Shown: in pieces, positions 1-8,904 of the stretch
How positions within the stretch are numbered: the stretch's first letter is position 1
How the letters are laid out: each line of letters starts with the position of its first letter
Assembly (NCBI GenBank): GCA_013115145.1
Contig: JAAPAO010000562.1
Span: 1 to 23,540 of the forward strand
Direction: 5' to 3'
From: Perkinsus chesapeaki
Taxonomy: Eukaryota; Perkinsozoa; Perkinsida; Perkinsidae
Length of the DNA stretch: 23,540 nt
Position numbers and translations under genes: made by a program
The notes under the pieces: model-generated
Seen by the model: the letters and a program-made list of their open reading frames with translations, nothing else
Database searches by the model: none
What the model was told of the DNA's origin: nothing

Positions 1-69
<69 letters not shown>
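1..69. other. Homopolymer C run at the left edge
   Basis: The first 69 bases are all C, followed at once by ordinary mixed sequence. It is not a telomere repeat of any kind I know. A pure C (or G) run at a contig edge is typical of two-colour Illumina dark-cycle reads or library tailing, so I read it as an artefact marking a contig end. A true genomic C tract cannot be excluded from the sequence alone. Confidence 0.8.
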
Positions 70-70
<1 letters not shown>

Positions 71-192
71 TTGGTTTTTAACGTCTGTAGAGAAAAGGAC
101 GGTATGATAATACTAACACTCATCAGTCGTATCAAGATAGTACAGCTACCGCCTCGACGGCGGTCGACAAACTGACGAAGGTGGTGACACGC

Positions 193-3027
193 CTATTCCG
201 CGAGGCCGCGGGCTGTCACCACTCTGAAGGCCTCCATCAGACCCGGAGACACTTCACAGCTCATTAAGCCACCGAAGCTTTCCGGGAAGATGCTCCCAGA
301 AGCGGAATCAGGATCGACACCGAGGGACTTGAGGACAGCCAGACGACCATTTTCAGGACAAGTTAGGACCGAACAGGCCAACGATTTCATGGCAGAGTCA
401 GCAGACACCAGAAGGAGGCTTGCGACCAGCCATGGATCGAAATTGGCTTGGTCAAATTGATGGCCTCCTCGTCGGCCAGAACACTCCTGTTCGAGTATGG
501 CATCGAGGCACATCTTGAATGTTGGAGGATCACCTCTCGCTGTTAAGAGGGCTAGTTGCCAGTCGCCAGCTCCCCTAAGTAAGCAATCATAGGCAGCAGC
601 TCGGATGTCGCCTGCCCAATAGAAAAGGGCCGCGGCCGTCCTGTGCATTGCTGCGCTTCTGTGAGCAAGGGCCACTCGAGTGATCCAGGGATTGCCTTTG
701 AACTTCCCACCGAGCATCTCCTTTTGCTTGTCGCTATACCAAACTTCCTTCCCCTGCCACACCAGGGTCGCCTTGGGGCTGTAACCGGCCAACGCGTCCC
801 ACAGCAGCAGCGGTTCCCTCAGCCGCTCGACCGTGTGATCGCCGGTGAAGCTAATCCCTTGATTATATTTCTGAATCCTCTTGTAGCACAGCAAGGACAA
901 ACTGGCGAACATCGCCTTGGCAACTTCCGGCTCGGCCCCGAGCATCCAGACACCGACCCCTGAGGGCTTCCAGATTTCCTCCCAGGCATCCCGATACACG
1001 TCGACCGACAGCGAATCTTGTGACCCGGAGTTCTTAACCATCTCCAGCATACTCATGCCGATCGAAGTCGAGCTGGTCGTCTCCCTCGGCGAGAGGCAGC
1101 CGACCAGGCCCCAGAAGCAATCGGCCGTGCTGAGCCTCGCGTCAAGCTTCACCGGCTCACCGACAAGGAGCTTAAACTCGCCCTCTGTCGCACAAGCATC
1201 CTTCAACACCTTCAAAGTCGCCGCCCCCGGGTCGACTGAGTCGCCCTCGCCTGCCTCCTCGGAGTGATCGGCAGATGATGACGAAGAGGAGGAGCTTCGT
1301 CGAACGTTGTGGAATATGATGCCCGGATGGTTATTAGCGTAATCACCGCGCAGACTTCTACGCAGTTCGATTGCCAACTCAAACCTCCAGTGAGCCAGAT
1401 CTTTCTGGCCAGTGCTCAGACACTTACCAAACGACTCTCCTCTATTCCTAACCGCCGCCTCCAACTCCCTCAACGCCATCAAGCTCAGTCTTGTCGGTGA
1501 GGAATTCACCAGTACTTGCTTCAAAGATTCAGCGAATCCCTCGGTGCTGAGGAACATGCCCGGGACGCTACCAGCTGCCGCAGTCCTAGATGACGGAACC
1601 CGGACTATTTTCGGCCGAGGCCGCTCCTCCTCAGACTCGTCGGTCGTCTCTTCCTCTTCCTCCCAGCAGGAATCACTGTCGCCACTCTCCGGGCGAGTCT
1701 GCTCTCGATGAGCTAGCAATGCCCGCAGTTGCTCGGAAGTGTCGCTAGAGGTGTCAGAATCATCCGCCCCGAACTTGACCGACATCTGCCGCGCAAAAGG
1801 ATCTCCTTTCCGATCGCCAAACAGATCCTCAGCTCGACCGCCACCCCCGATAGGAGGGGCCGGCGGCCGCTCCGTTGGCATGAGCTCTCTCGATTGCGAC
1901 ATTCGACCGAGGAAACTGGTCAGAGGCGGCAGAATCAATGCGCCATTCCCAGGCTTCACAGACCGGGCCCCGGGGGAAGCTGCTCGCTTGACAGGCGTAT
2001 CTTTCGCACTCGGAAGATTTTCCTCTTCAGACCCGCTGTGCTGCGTTGATACCGTCGACGGGCTCTGTTGCATCTTTCGAGAGATATCTTTTGCAGGAAA
2101 ATCTTCACAGTGCGTATCCTCGACCGGAGCTGTCAGAACATAGGGTTGGTCATCGAATAGATCCGCTGCTCTGTCGCCTCTTCCCTTCGACTGCGGGGAA
2201 GGCTCGTCGCTTACGGAAACATTTGAGCTTCTATCAGCAAACAAATCTTCAGCTCGATCCGTGCTTCTATCAGCAAACAAATCTTCAGCTCGATCCGTGC
2301 TTCTGTCGGCAAACAAATCCTCCGCTCGGTCCGTGCTTCTGTCGGCAAACAAATCCTCCGCTCGGTCCGTGCTTCTATCAGCAAACAAATCTTCTGCCCT
2401 CTCCTGTCTACCCACAGTCCTGGTCGAGCTCGCCACAGTGCTTTCGTTCGCCATTTCCTCGCCATTTCCCTTCTCCGGCTTCACCATCACCGACCCTCTC
2501 CGTCTCATCCTTCCTCCCAGCTCCTCCTCACTCGCAAACAGCAGCCCCAAAGGCAAGTGATTCGGGCTCCGGACCAGATCGCCAGCTTCTCGCTCTTCCA
2601 GCAACTTCGGCAAAAACCGTACAAAAATTGCTCCCATCACCCGACTGCTCGCCACACCCCCGATCCTGAACTCGCTTCTAGCATCACCATCGCCCACCAT
2701 TTTCGCCAACTCCTGCGCCGCTGACGACGCATAAGTCTCCCGGAGCTTCCTCAGCGTCTTGCCTTTAGCCTTGCCAGCCTCCTTCACATTGAGAGCGTGC
2801 AAATCATCTTTCCTATCCAAAAACCTTAAAGCTTCCGCCTCCATCACAGCCGCGTCTTCGTGCAAGAGGCTCTCCAACGCGCCGAATTGAGCCACATTAG
2901 GAGAGCTCAATCGACGCTCGCTCCTCGGAGTGTCCATCGAACTCGTCCGCGGGGTTGTTACGTCATCCATGACAGGACGGCGGTTAGCCAACTTTTTACG
3001 GCGCAACTTCGAGGGGGATATGCCCAT
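193..3027 (-). CDS. RAVE complex (Rav1/DmX-like) C-terminal domain protein
   Basis: A single open frame of 944 residues without introns, ATG at 3027 and an in-frame stop a few codons upstream. Residues about 1-600 are low complexity, Ser/Glu/Arg rich and probably disordered, with a tandem repeat of RAEDLFADRSTD around residues 208-267 and related copies later (RAADLFDDQ, RAEDLFGDRKGDPF). The C-terminal third looks folded. A GVGVWML segment, a stretch ending in WITRVALAHRSAAMHR, the run TAAALFYWAGDIRAAAYDCL, then DWQLALLTAR (to about 831), and finally FDPWLVASLLLVSADSAM follow the order and spacing I remember for the Rav1/DmX C-terminal domain. RAVE (regulator of the vacuolar and endosomal H+-ATPase) assembles the V-ATPase on membranes. 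Unlike yeast Rav1 and animal DMXL proteins, no N-terminal WD40 propeller is visible here; it may be absent, encoded elsewhere, or this may be a divergent paralogue. The coding call is secure; the family call comes from motif pattern only. Confidence 0.75.
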   Translation of the reverse strand: MGISPSKLRRKKLANRRPVMDDVTTPRTSSMDTPRSERRLSSPNVAQFGALESLLHEDAAVMEAEALRFLDRKDDLHALNVKEAGKAKGKTLRKLRETYASSAAQELAKMVGDGDARSEFRIGGVASSRVMGAIFVRFLPKLLEEREAGDLVRSPNHLPLGLLFASEEELGGRMRRRGSVMVKPEKGNGEEMANESTVASSTRTVGRQERAEDLFADRSTDRAEDLFADRSTDRAEDLFADRSTDRAEDLFADRSTDRAEDLFADRSSNVSVSDEPSPQSKGRGDRAADLFDDQPYVLTAPVEDTHCEDFPAKDISRKMQQSPSTVSTQHSGSEEENLPSAKDTPVKRAASPGARSVKPGNGALILPPLTSFLGRMSQSRELMPTERPPAPPIGGGGRAEDLFGDRKGDPFARQMSVKFGADDSDTSSDTSEQLRALLAHREQTRPESGDSDSCWEEEEETTDESEEERPRPKIVRVPSSRTAAAGSVPGMFLSTEGFAESLKQVLVNSSPTRLSLMALRELEAAVRNRGESFGKCLSTGQKDLAHWRFELAIELRRSLRGDYANNHPGIIFHNVRRSSSSSSSSADHSEEAGEGDSVDPGAATLKVLKDACATEGEFKLLVGEPVKLDARLSTADCFWGLVGCLSPRETTSSTSIGMSMLEMVKNSGSQDSLSVDVYRDAWEEIWKPSGVGVWMLGAEPEVAKAMFASLSLLCYKRIQKYNQGISFTGDHTVERLREPLLLWDALAGYSPKATLVWQGKEVWYSDKQKEMLGGKFKGNPWITRVALAHRSAAMHRTAAALFYWAGDIRAAAYDCLLRGAGDWQLALLTARGDPPTFKMCLDAILEQECSGRRGGHQFDQANFDPWLVASLLLVSADSAMKSLACSVLTCPENGRLAVLKSLGVDPDSASGSIFPESFGGLMSCEVSPGLMEAFRVVTARGLAE
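2228..2407 (-). repeat. 36-base coding tandem repeat, five copies
   Basis: Five 36-base units at 2228, 2264, 2300, 2336 and 2372 encode RAEDLFADRSTD five times, the last diverging at its gene-upstream edge. Units 1 and 2 are identical, units 3 and 4 share a second variant (synonymous changes), and unit 5 returns to the first type. This A-A-B-B-A pattern suggests stepwise duplication by slippage or unequal exchange under protein-level constraint, since the A/B differences are silent. Confidence 0.95.
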
Positions 3028-3511
3028 GAGACAATGGTTTAATGGAGAATGATGTCAGAAGGTGACACACTGATCGCCTTCGACTAAGCGTAAGATAACT
3101 GAAGATGATGATAATACGTATCACAAAAGCTAACGCAAATCGATCACGTGATCGATAGAAACATCTCGTAGAAATAAACATCCTTTCTGAACAACTAGTG
3201 CGGTATCTGAAATATTAACATTTTAAATCTCATCACCGAAACCGCCTGCAAGCTCCAGTTTCCAGATCCAACGGTGGAAGGCAGCGCCGGCCTCATTTGC
3301 AGTATTATTACAATCATCACAAAAGTAAGATGCATCCGAAGATAGACGCACTGACAGATACACTGACACAGTCCACGAGTAGTACAGCAATCTTTGCGAT
3401 ACAGGAACAGCAAAATGGGAAAAAATACGTCTTAAGTCCGGAAATAAATGTAAATTGCACACACCACAACGAAACCGTTAGTAAATACATCACCCTGCTC
3501 TGCTCCTTCCC
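3028..3511. other. Intergenic stretch between hydroxylase stop and Rav1-like start
   Basis: AT-rich spacer holding the 3' flank of the minus-strand hydroxylase gene and the upstream region of the Rav1-like gene. An open minus-strand stretch (3223-3462) has no family signal and no matching splice context. An 18-base palindrome at 3139-3156 is the only distinct element. No TATA-like box is placed convincingly. Confidence 0.6.
3139..3156. promoter_or_regulatory. 18-base palindrome ATCGATCACGTGATCGAT, copy 1
   Basis: A perfect 18-base palindrome with a CACGTG core, starting 112 bases upstream of the ATG of the Rav1-like gene. Near-identical copies occur at 4131-4148 and 18950-18967. The position would suit a transcription-factor site, but the other two copies are intronic, so a dispersed repeat is equally possible. 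Confidence 0.5.
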
Positions 3512-6169
3512 CTATCGACCCCCATTCCACCTCCTCCCTACTACTACTACCATATAAGCTTCCTTAACTTCGTCTCTGTTATCATGACACCATTGCCTCA
3601 ACGTGTCTCCTGCGACTCGAGCAGTTAAGGGAATCTCCTTGAACTTTTGCAGAGTCCATTTCATTTCGGGTTTGCCTTCACCATTGAGATGGACCTAAGA
3701 TATGCCAGGCTCACATGGGTTGATATGATATAAGAAAGAGATATGATTTTATATAAAGGAAAGTTAAAACCTCGGGTGGACCTAAGATACGCCAGACTCG
3801 TGGGAGTTGAATAAAATAAAAAATTGAATTCCCGGGCATCCTTCCACATCTGTCTTGAAGTTAAGGAGCATTCAATACCCTTCCGTTTGGTAAACATTTT
3901 CATTGTTATATCGGTAAAAGCCTTCCGCATACATTTTAGCGCCATTGGGGAGCTGAGTGGCCGCCGGCCCCCCGGTCGGAGACTCAACCGAGAATGATGA
4001 GAGCCGGAGAGCAGCAGCGGAAAATTGTCACAGTAAAACTCGCCGAGAGCCTTTACTACGTAAGATTATAAAAAATCCATACACCTCCCATATCTCAATT
4101 CCAAAACCATTACTCCCTGCCTCTCCCCATATCGATCACGCGATCGATATTGATTTCCCAGTCCTTATTACCGTAGCGCCGCCATGCCAGCTAAGCGGGT
4201 CGATTTCCCCCTTGTCTCCTCTGCTATAAAACAATGCTAACGATCCCTTCTTCGGCCGAACACATAAGGCGTCAGGCGATGACGTGGCTGTCTCCAACAT
4301 ATCTGAGAGTTGATATCCAAAAATCTTCACAGTGCGAAAGATACTACCTGCGACCACTCGGATACCCTCCGGACTTTGCTCGTCCACTTTATCCAGATGA
4401 TCGATGCCATTCTTCAGCAACATTTGCGCCCCCATTATCAGCTCAGGACTAGTCGACTTGATCTGTTAAAAGATACGTACAAGGTTGATTCATGAACGGC
4501 CCAGCAGGACAGGAACTTGGCCAAGCTACCTAGTGTCAAGTGCCAAAGCGCCCTCATATATTTCATCGTTGCTCCGGCCCTTCCCAGAACCACCGCCGAT
4601 AGGCTTGCTCTTTCTAGACACTTCCTCCCACTAACTCGTCACTAACGCATTTTACAACGCTCCAAGTCCTCCATGAATGCAGCCTCCCCTTCACTTATCT
4701 CCGCCAGTGTCAACTTCCCCCGATATTACCGGGAAAACCGTTTCCCCGCCATCCGTGACATCAGTGAGATAAATAATAGCCGTGCAGAACCGAAAAGGTC
4801 GATTGCCATTAGTATCTGGAATACAGCAGTTGATTAAGCCTACTAATATCCCAATCGACATTGATGTAATAAAACATTTCCTTTACGGACGACATCCAGT
4901 TCAGCGGGCGAAGCCCTGGGCTGAGGACATATCCCGTTCAATACCTCATCGTTTGAAACAATCCGATACGACAGCAGCTTGGCCTACATATCTATCGCTA
5001 TATCTTATATAACCTAAAATGGCTGCATGCAACAAGCGATGCTACAACCTTAAAGCTAAGGTTCGTGAGCTCGCACACAGCCATGTGCCAGATAAGTCAG
5101 ACACCGGCTCCCCCCGGCCCCCCCCTTAATTGTGCCTCCGAGCAATTTCCAAGTGCTTCCAGCGAAAGGCCCAATTGTGAAAAGTTTCCCAACTAACGAG
5201 AAAATACCGTTCGCCAAAAAAGTCGGAAACTCAACGGCTCTTAATATTTTACCCCTCCCCCGCCTCTCCCCCATACTACCAACATGAAGCCCCAAATGCA
5301 GCCGCCTTTCACCATCACTGCTCCTCGATTGCTTCACCGGCGGCGTCAACATGGCCACCAGAGGCACCTCACCCTCATGAGGCGGACAGTGACAGAGATC
5401 TCCTATGCGCTCCTCAACCTGTAAAAGCGACTGCAATTAATTTCGTGGCGCAGTGACGCTACATCCTTAAGGAACTGAGCATCCACCTCGAGAATCTTCT
5501 CCTCCGCTTTTGCTGGGAGAGGTATCCTCAATTTACTGCTGAACATCGTACCTGCACAAGACGAGCTATCGGAAAGAACCGGTCCCCTACATGTCCACGC
5601 TCCACTGGAGCCAGTTAACCTACGACGACTTCGACCGTACTTCTTAACGCCTCAAATTTGGAAAGAACCGTTATGGGTTTACCCATCTGAATTAGGCCAA
5701 CTAGTCCCCCATTTCGACTAGAGCAACACTTGTTACCCACTTGGAGCCTCTGGTGAGTGTGCACGCACGCTCATGCCTACTTCTGGGGGAAGGACATCGA
5801 ACGCTCCCAAAGATTGACTTTAAAATTAAACCAAGATATTTTACTATGAAGATTTGAGAATTTCGGCGAAAGTTTCACTACAAGCTAAAAATATGTTATC
5901 GAACGACGCCCTTGACTCGCACCTTCTATTGCACGGTCATCAGGTAAGATGCTCGCAAAGCTAAGCAGTATCACAGTCTGAGCCGACCAAACTATTCATC
6001 ACCAGTACCAGAATCTAACCCTCTTGTTCGGCTAACTACCTTCCGCTTGCCTCAACGACAACTTAACAATCCTATCACACTCCTCCGCGGTAAGGAAATC
6101 GTCGAAAACCATCAACAGCGGCTCAGTCGATCGAACATCAGCCTTCATCATGGGAATGCCGTTTACCAT
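3512..6169 (-). CDS. Prolyl 4-hydroxylase, 2-oxoglutarate/Fe(II) oxygenase (nine exons)
   Basis: Hydroxylates peptidyl proline using 2-oxoglutarate, O2 and Fe(II). Exons: 6169-6040, 5650-5591, 5551-5463, 5418-5280, 4815-4695, 4613-4530, 4448-4348, 4302-4172, 3694-3512; phases close to give 345 residues. The start has the family's VFDDFLTAEECDRIV. The core gives LHLGLHVD (iron ligands H138 and D140, the Asp codon split by an intron), TAIIYLTDVTDGGETVFP, then RPKKGSLALFY and DPLSWHGGATV (second iron His, H281), and KWTLQKFKEIP with the likely 2-oxoglutarate-binding Lys (K297). About 140 residues separate the two iron histidines, roughly twice the spacing I recall for animal enzymes, owing to an insert after GETVFP. 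The junctions at 4695/4613 and 4530/4448 are the least certain. No signal peptide is evident at M1 (6169), so a missed upstream exon is possible. Introns fall into two classes: 39, 44, 45, 81, 81 and 389, 464, 477 bases. Confidence 0.88.
3690..3810 (-). repeat. Duplicated 3' splice-site segment in the last hydroxylase intron
   Basis: A 34-base segment at 3690-3723 recurs at 3777-3810 with 27 of 34 bases identical, offset by 87 bases. In gene sense each copy ends in TATCTTAGGTCCA, so the functional acceptor (intron end 3695) has a decoy copy 87 bases upstream. Use of the upstream copy would read into a stop within a few codons. Confidence 0.85.
4131..4148. repeat. 18-base palindrome, copy 2, inside a hydroxylase intron
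   Basis: ATCGATCACGCGATCGAT, extended by one paired base on each side and with a 4-base centre. It begins 23 bases into the 477-base intron 4171-3695 (gene sense). It differs from copy 1 by one base in the core. Confidence 0.6.
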
Positions 6170-7507
6170 TAGACGGGAAAACAGAGGAAATGACAATCCT
6201 CAACCTGAACCTCGCTTCATCTTTATTGTAACGATACGACCGGACAAATCCTGGAAACATCTCAACGACATGCTAAGAAAAATTAAACTTAATTATTTTA
6301 ATGAAAATAAAGAAATCGCATCAATAGCTCATCAGCTGCGGATGTGAGCTACACCGGCGACAAGTTCAAAAAACACTACAGCAGGTCCATGTCATGCACG
6401 GTAGGTAAAATTAGGATCAAACGGCAAACAGGAAGTGACGATCATAAACACCCGTCAGAGTTATTATTTATTATTCCAAAATGCTCAACACAATCCTATA
6501 CAAGATCCACAGTTATACCACATATACCAGTTGCTTACTCTTACTATTAACATTTCGTACAAGAGTCTATACGATACTATTAGTTACTCATTCCTACTAC
6601 CAAGTAAATAGCAAAATAGGAGAAACAAGTGCATCTCAAAAATACTCTACCAACACAATAAACAACATCTACTGCTGGGAGCTGCTATCAATTCCCAATT
6701 GAGGATCCAAGCCTCTACACATTGGAAACGACCAACCCGACCACGACTCGAAATTCCTTCTCAAATGCAAACAGAAAATATTTCCACGCGGAAAAGAACA
6801 GAACGAAAAACACATCACGCCTCAGAAAGCTCAGAAACTCTTCCATGTCTCAAACACCAAATCCCTAACAAAAAACAAGTTACCACAACAACTGTGGTAA
6901 ACCTCCTCCAGAGCAAGTATACAAACTCAACACCCAGGCAAGGGAAAATGTCCTTTTCCTGTATCATCATGCACTACTCATGCATCCTGCTACCACTACC
7001 ACTCAAAGCAGCATTTACAACTAATTAAACCGAGGAACCGCCAAAGGGACGACCAAGCCAACCACCAATAGAGCGGCGGCGACGGAGGTGTCAGCAATAT
7101 ACCAATAATGACATTTGAGCAATAGCAGCAGCTCCTCGGTTAGAATGCTTCATTTATCAAACGACGATATCAGCCCTTCTTTTCTCGACCGACGACGAAG
7201 ACGATGACCAAGTTGGTGATAATAGACAATTTCTTGTGTGATAAATCTTTATTATAAACAAGGGATTGCATCCCCTTAACCAAGCACCATACGAGATACA
7301 CTGCGGAACCTACAAACACACAATACATACAACAACCCTACCACCAGACCAATCACTGGACACGCGGATCGACTTTCGAAAACAAGCATGTCCTCAAAAA
7401 GAGCACGCACGGCGCTAATGAATACCCACAGCCAACATTAAGACAAAGCTGCACTAGTCACACGAGCCCTAACCGAGCTACACGCAAACAGAACCCATCC
7501 CAGTCAC
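6170..7507. other. Intergenic, no gene seen
   Basis: Between the hydroxylase start and the cyclin stop. The plus strand has several open stretches (6150-6347, 6699-7028) rich in Thr/Lys/Ser with no domain signal, and the sequence is A/C-rich on that strand. A short hairpin (8-base arms, 5-base loop) lies at 6880-6900. It probably contains the cyclin 3' flank and hydroxylase promoter. Confidence 0.6.
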
Positions 7508-8904
7508 CTACTTTGAGAGCTGGAACTTCTTCTTTACCGCCCTCAACTGCGTACCAGAATGATCATCGTTGGTTGTAGCTTGCAATAGTGCGCACAGTTC
7601 CTTAGCAACTGCTTTAACCTCCTGCTCAGAGTTGGGGCAGTGCACGGCCACATGAGGTGGCCACGCCGTTGGCTTCCGAACCAACTTATTAGATAAATAC
7701 AAAGCGCCTGCTGCCAGCTGACTCGCCGAGTACTTCAGCATGCTATACCTGACCAACAGCGAATATCTCACCAAATAGTAGGAACAGTCTCACTCAGGCA
7801 AGGCCAACTCCAGGCAATACTGAGCCAAAAAGAAGTGTTTCTCGTCGCACTCCATCACCTTCGCATACCGCAACAAAAACATCATGGCCGACGGGGTCGT
7901 CAAACAGAACCTGCCACACACAGTAAAACCCGAAACCCGAAAACCCGCTTCGCTCACCCAAGGGTGTTGAGAATGTCGACCTCCATTTGCATCACTTCAT
8001 GACGTTGATACGTTCTATCGCATATACTTACGATGTCCTTCATTTCAGGAGCATATATATCCTCATACCTATCAAGAAAAAATACCACAAAAAATACCAA
8101 GGCAAAGTAGCCGCCCACTTTGACGCAATCAAAAGGCACGTCACACCAACCAGCTGCAACCTCGTCCGAGGCAGATTCGGGCACTGCTCGAGGTAACGAT
8201 CGATCAAGTTGACCTGCACTGCGGAATGTGACGGAAACAACACGAATTACTTACCGTCAAGTAGAGCGTCTCCGGCACAAGCTTGAACTTCCAGTGGACC
8301 TCAACCAACCAGTCAATCAACACAGCACGCATTCGTTCCGTGATGTCCGTCTGCGTTCGGGCCATGTAGTCCCAAGACTGACGGTATCTGAAGCAGGTGG
8401 TGAGCGCCGATGAGGGGGACCGAGCCTGACGTACTTCTGCTCGACTTTGTTCATGTGAACGAAGATCGTGTTGACGTACTCAGAAACGAATTGCGGGTTG
8501 GCCAGATCCTGAGGGAAGCTGCCGAGACGAAAAGGCAAATGAAACTCACTTGACGATCCTCGGGAGGAATGGTGTCCTTCCAATCAACGTACTGGTGCAG
8601 CTCGATCCTGGCCGGAGTCGTCCCCTGCATCACAGTGTCATCCAAGTCCTCGAGCTTATTCGCCGACAACCGGGCCACCGCAGCCGCCTTGCTTCTTGTC
8701 AACACCCCTGAGGTCAGAATAGTAATTAAACGATTAATAGTCGAGCTTACCTGTGTGAGACGGGCCCACATTGACCGTGTTGCTGATGTCGAGGAAAGCT
8801 CCTCTCTTGCGTGGCTCCATGACAACACTGCCGACCTTTCCGGGCATGAAGTTCTCAGAGGGTTGTTGATGTTGATGAAGTTGCGCCCGATTGCCAGATA
8901 TCAT
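7508..8904 (-). CDS. Mitotic (B-type) cyclin, eight exons
   Basis: Regulatory partner of a cyclin-dependent kinase driving entry into mitosis. Exons: 8904-8751, 8707-8550, 8508-8435, 8387-8255, 8213-8119, 8068-7958, 7910-7794, 7748-7508. Phases close exactly, giving 360 residues. The introns are 43, 41, 47, 41, 50, 47 and 45 bases, all GT...AG. The N-terminal cyclin box has [16 protein letters not shown] (from residue 148), [34 protein letters not shown] and [11 protein letters not shown]. The C-terminal fold has [20 protein letters not shown]. Residues 34-42, RGAFLDISN, match a destruction box (RxxLxxIxN) with Phe in place of Leu, the expected degron for APC/C-driven proteolysis. The start at 8904 is the first ATG after an in-frame stop; Met20 (8847) and Met29 (8820) are alternatives, both upstream of the degron. 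Assignment to B rather than A type rests on overall look. Confidence 0.95.

Noticed and set aside
2228-2407. Regular 36-base spacing suggesting a CRISPR-like array
   Set aside because: The units are contiguous with no spacers and encode a perfect amino-acid repeat within a long reading frame.
643-2669. Several plus-strand open frames of 60-207 codons
   Set aside because: They are antisense shadows of the 944-residue minus-strand gene; their apparent repeats mirror its 36-base repeat.
4714-4729. A 16-base GT...AG stretch after GETVFP in the hydroxylase
   Set aside because: Reading through gives a frame that closes with later exons in phase; a 16-base intron would be extreme and leads into a stop without a good continuation. 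Not fully excluded without cDNA.
5056-5436. A 126-codon minus-strand open frame overlapping the hydroxylase
   Set aside because: Only its first part (5418-5280) is exon; the rest is read-through of the 464-base intron, shown by the split Asp codon joining to TNGNRPFRFCTAIIYLTD at 4815.
6699-7028. Plus-strand open frame of 109 codons
   Set aside because: Low-complexity Thr/Lys/Ser composition from A/C-rich spacer DNA, no domain features.
8015-8031. A 17-base GT...AG stretch (GTAAGTATATGCGATAG) inside cyclin exon 6 that looks like a mini-intron
   Set aside because: Reading straight through gives the expected cyclin sequence [16 protein letters not shown] and keeps frame; removing it breaks the frame.
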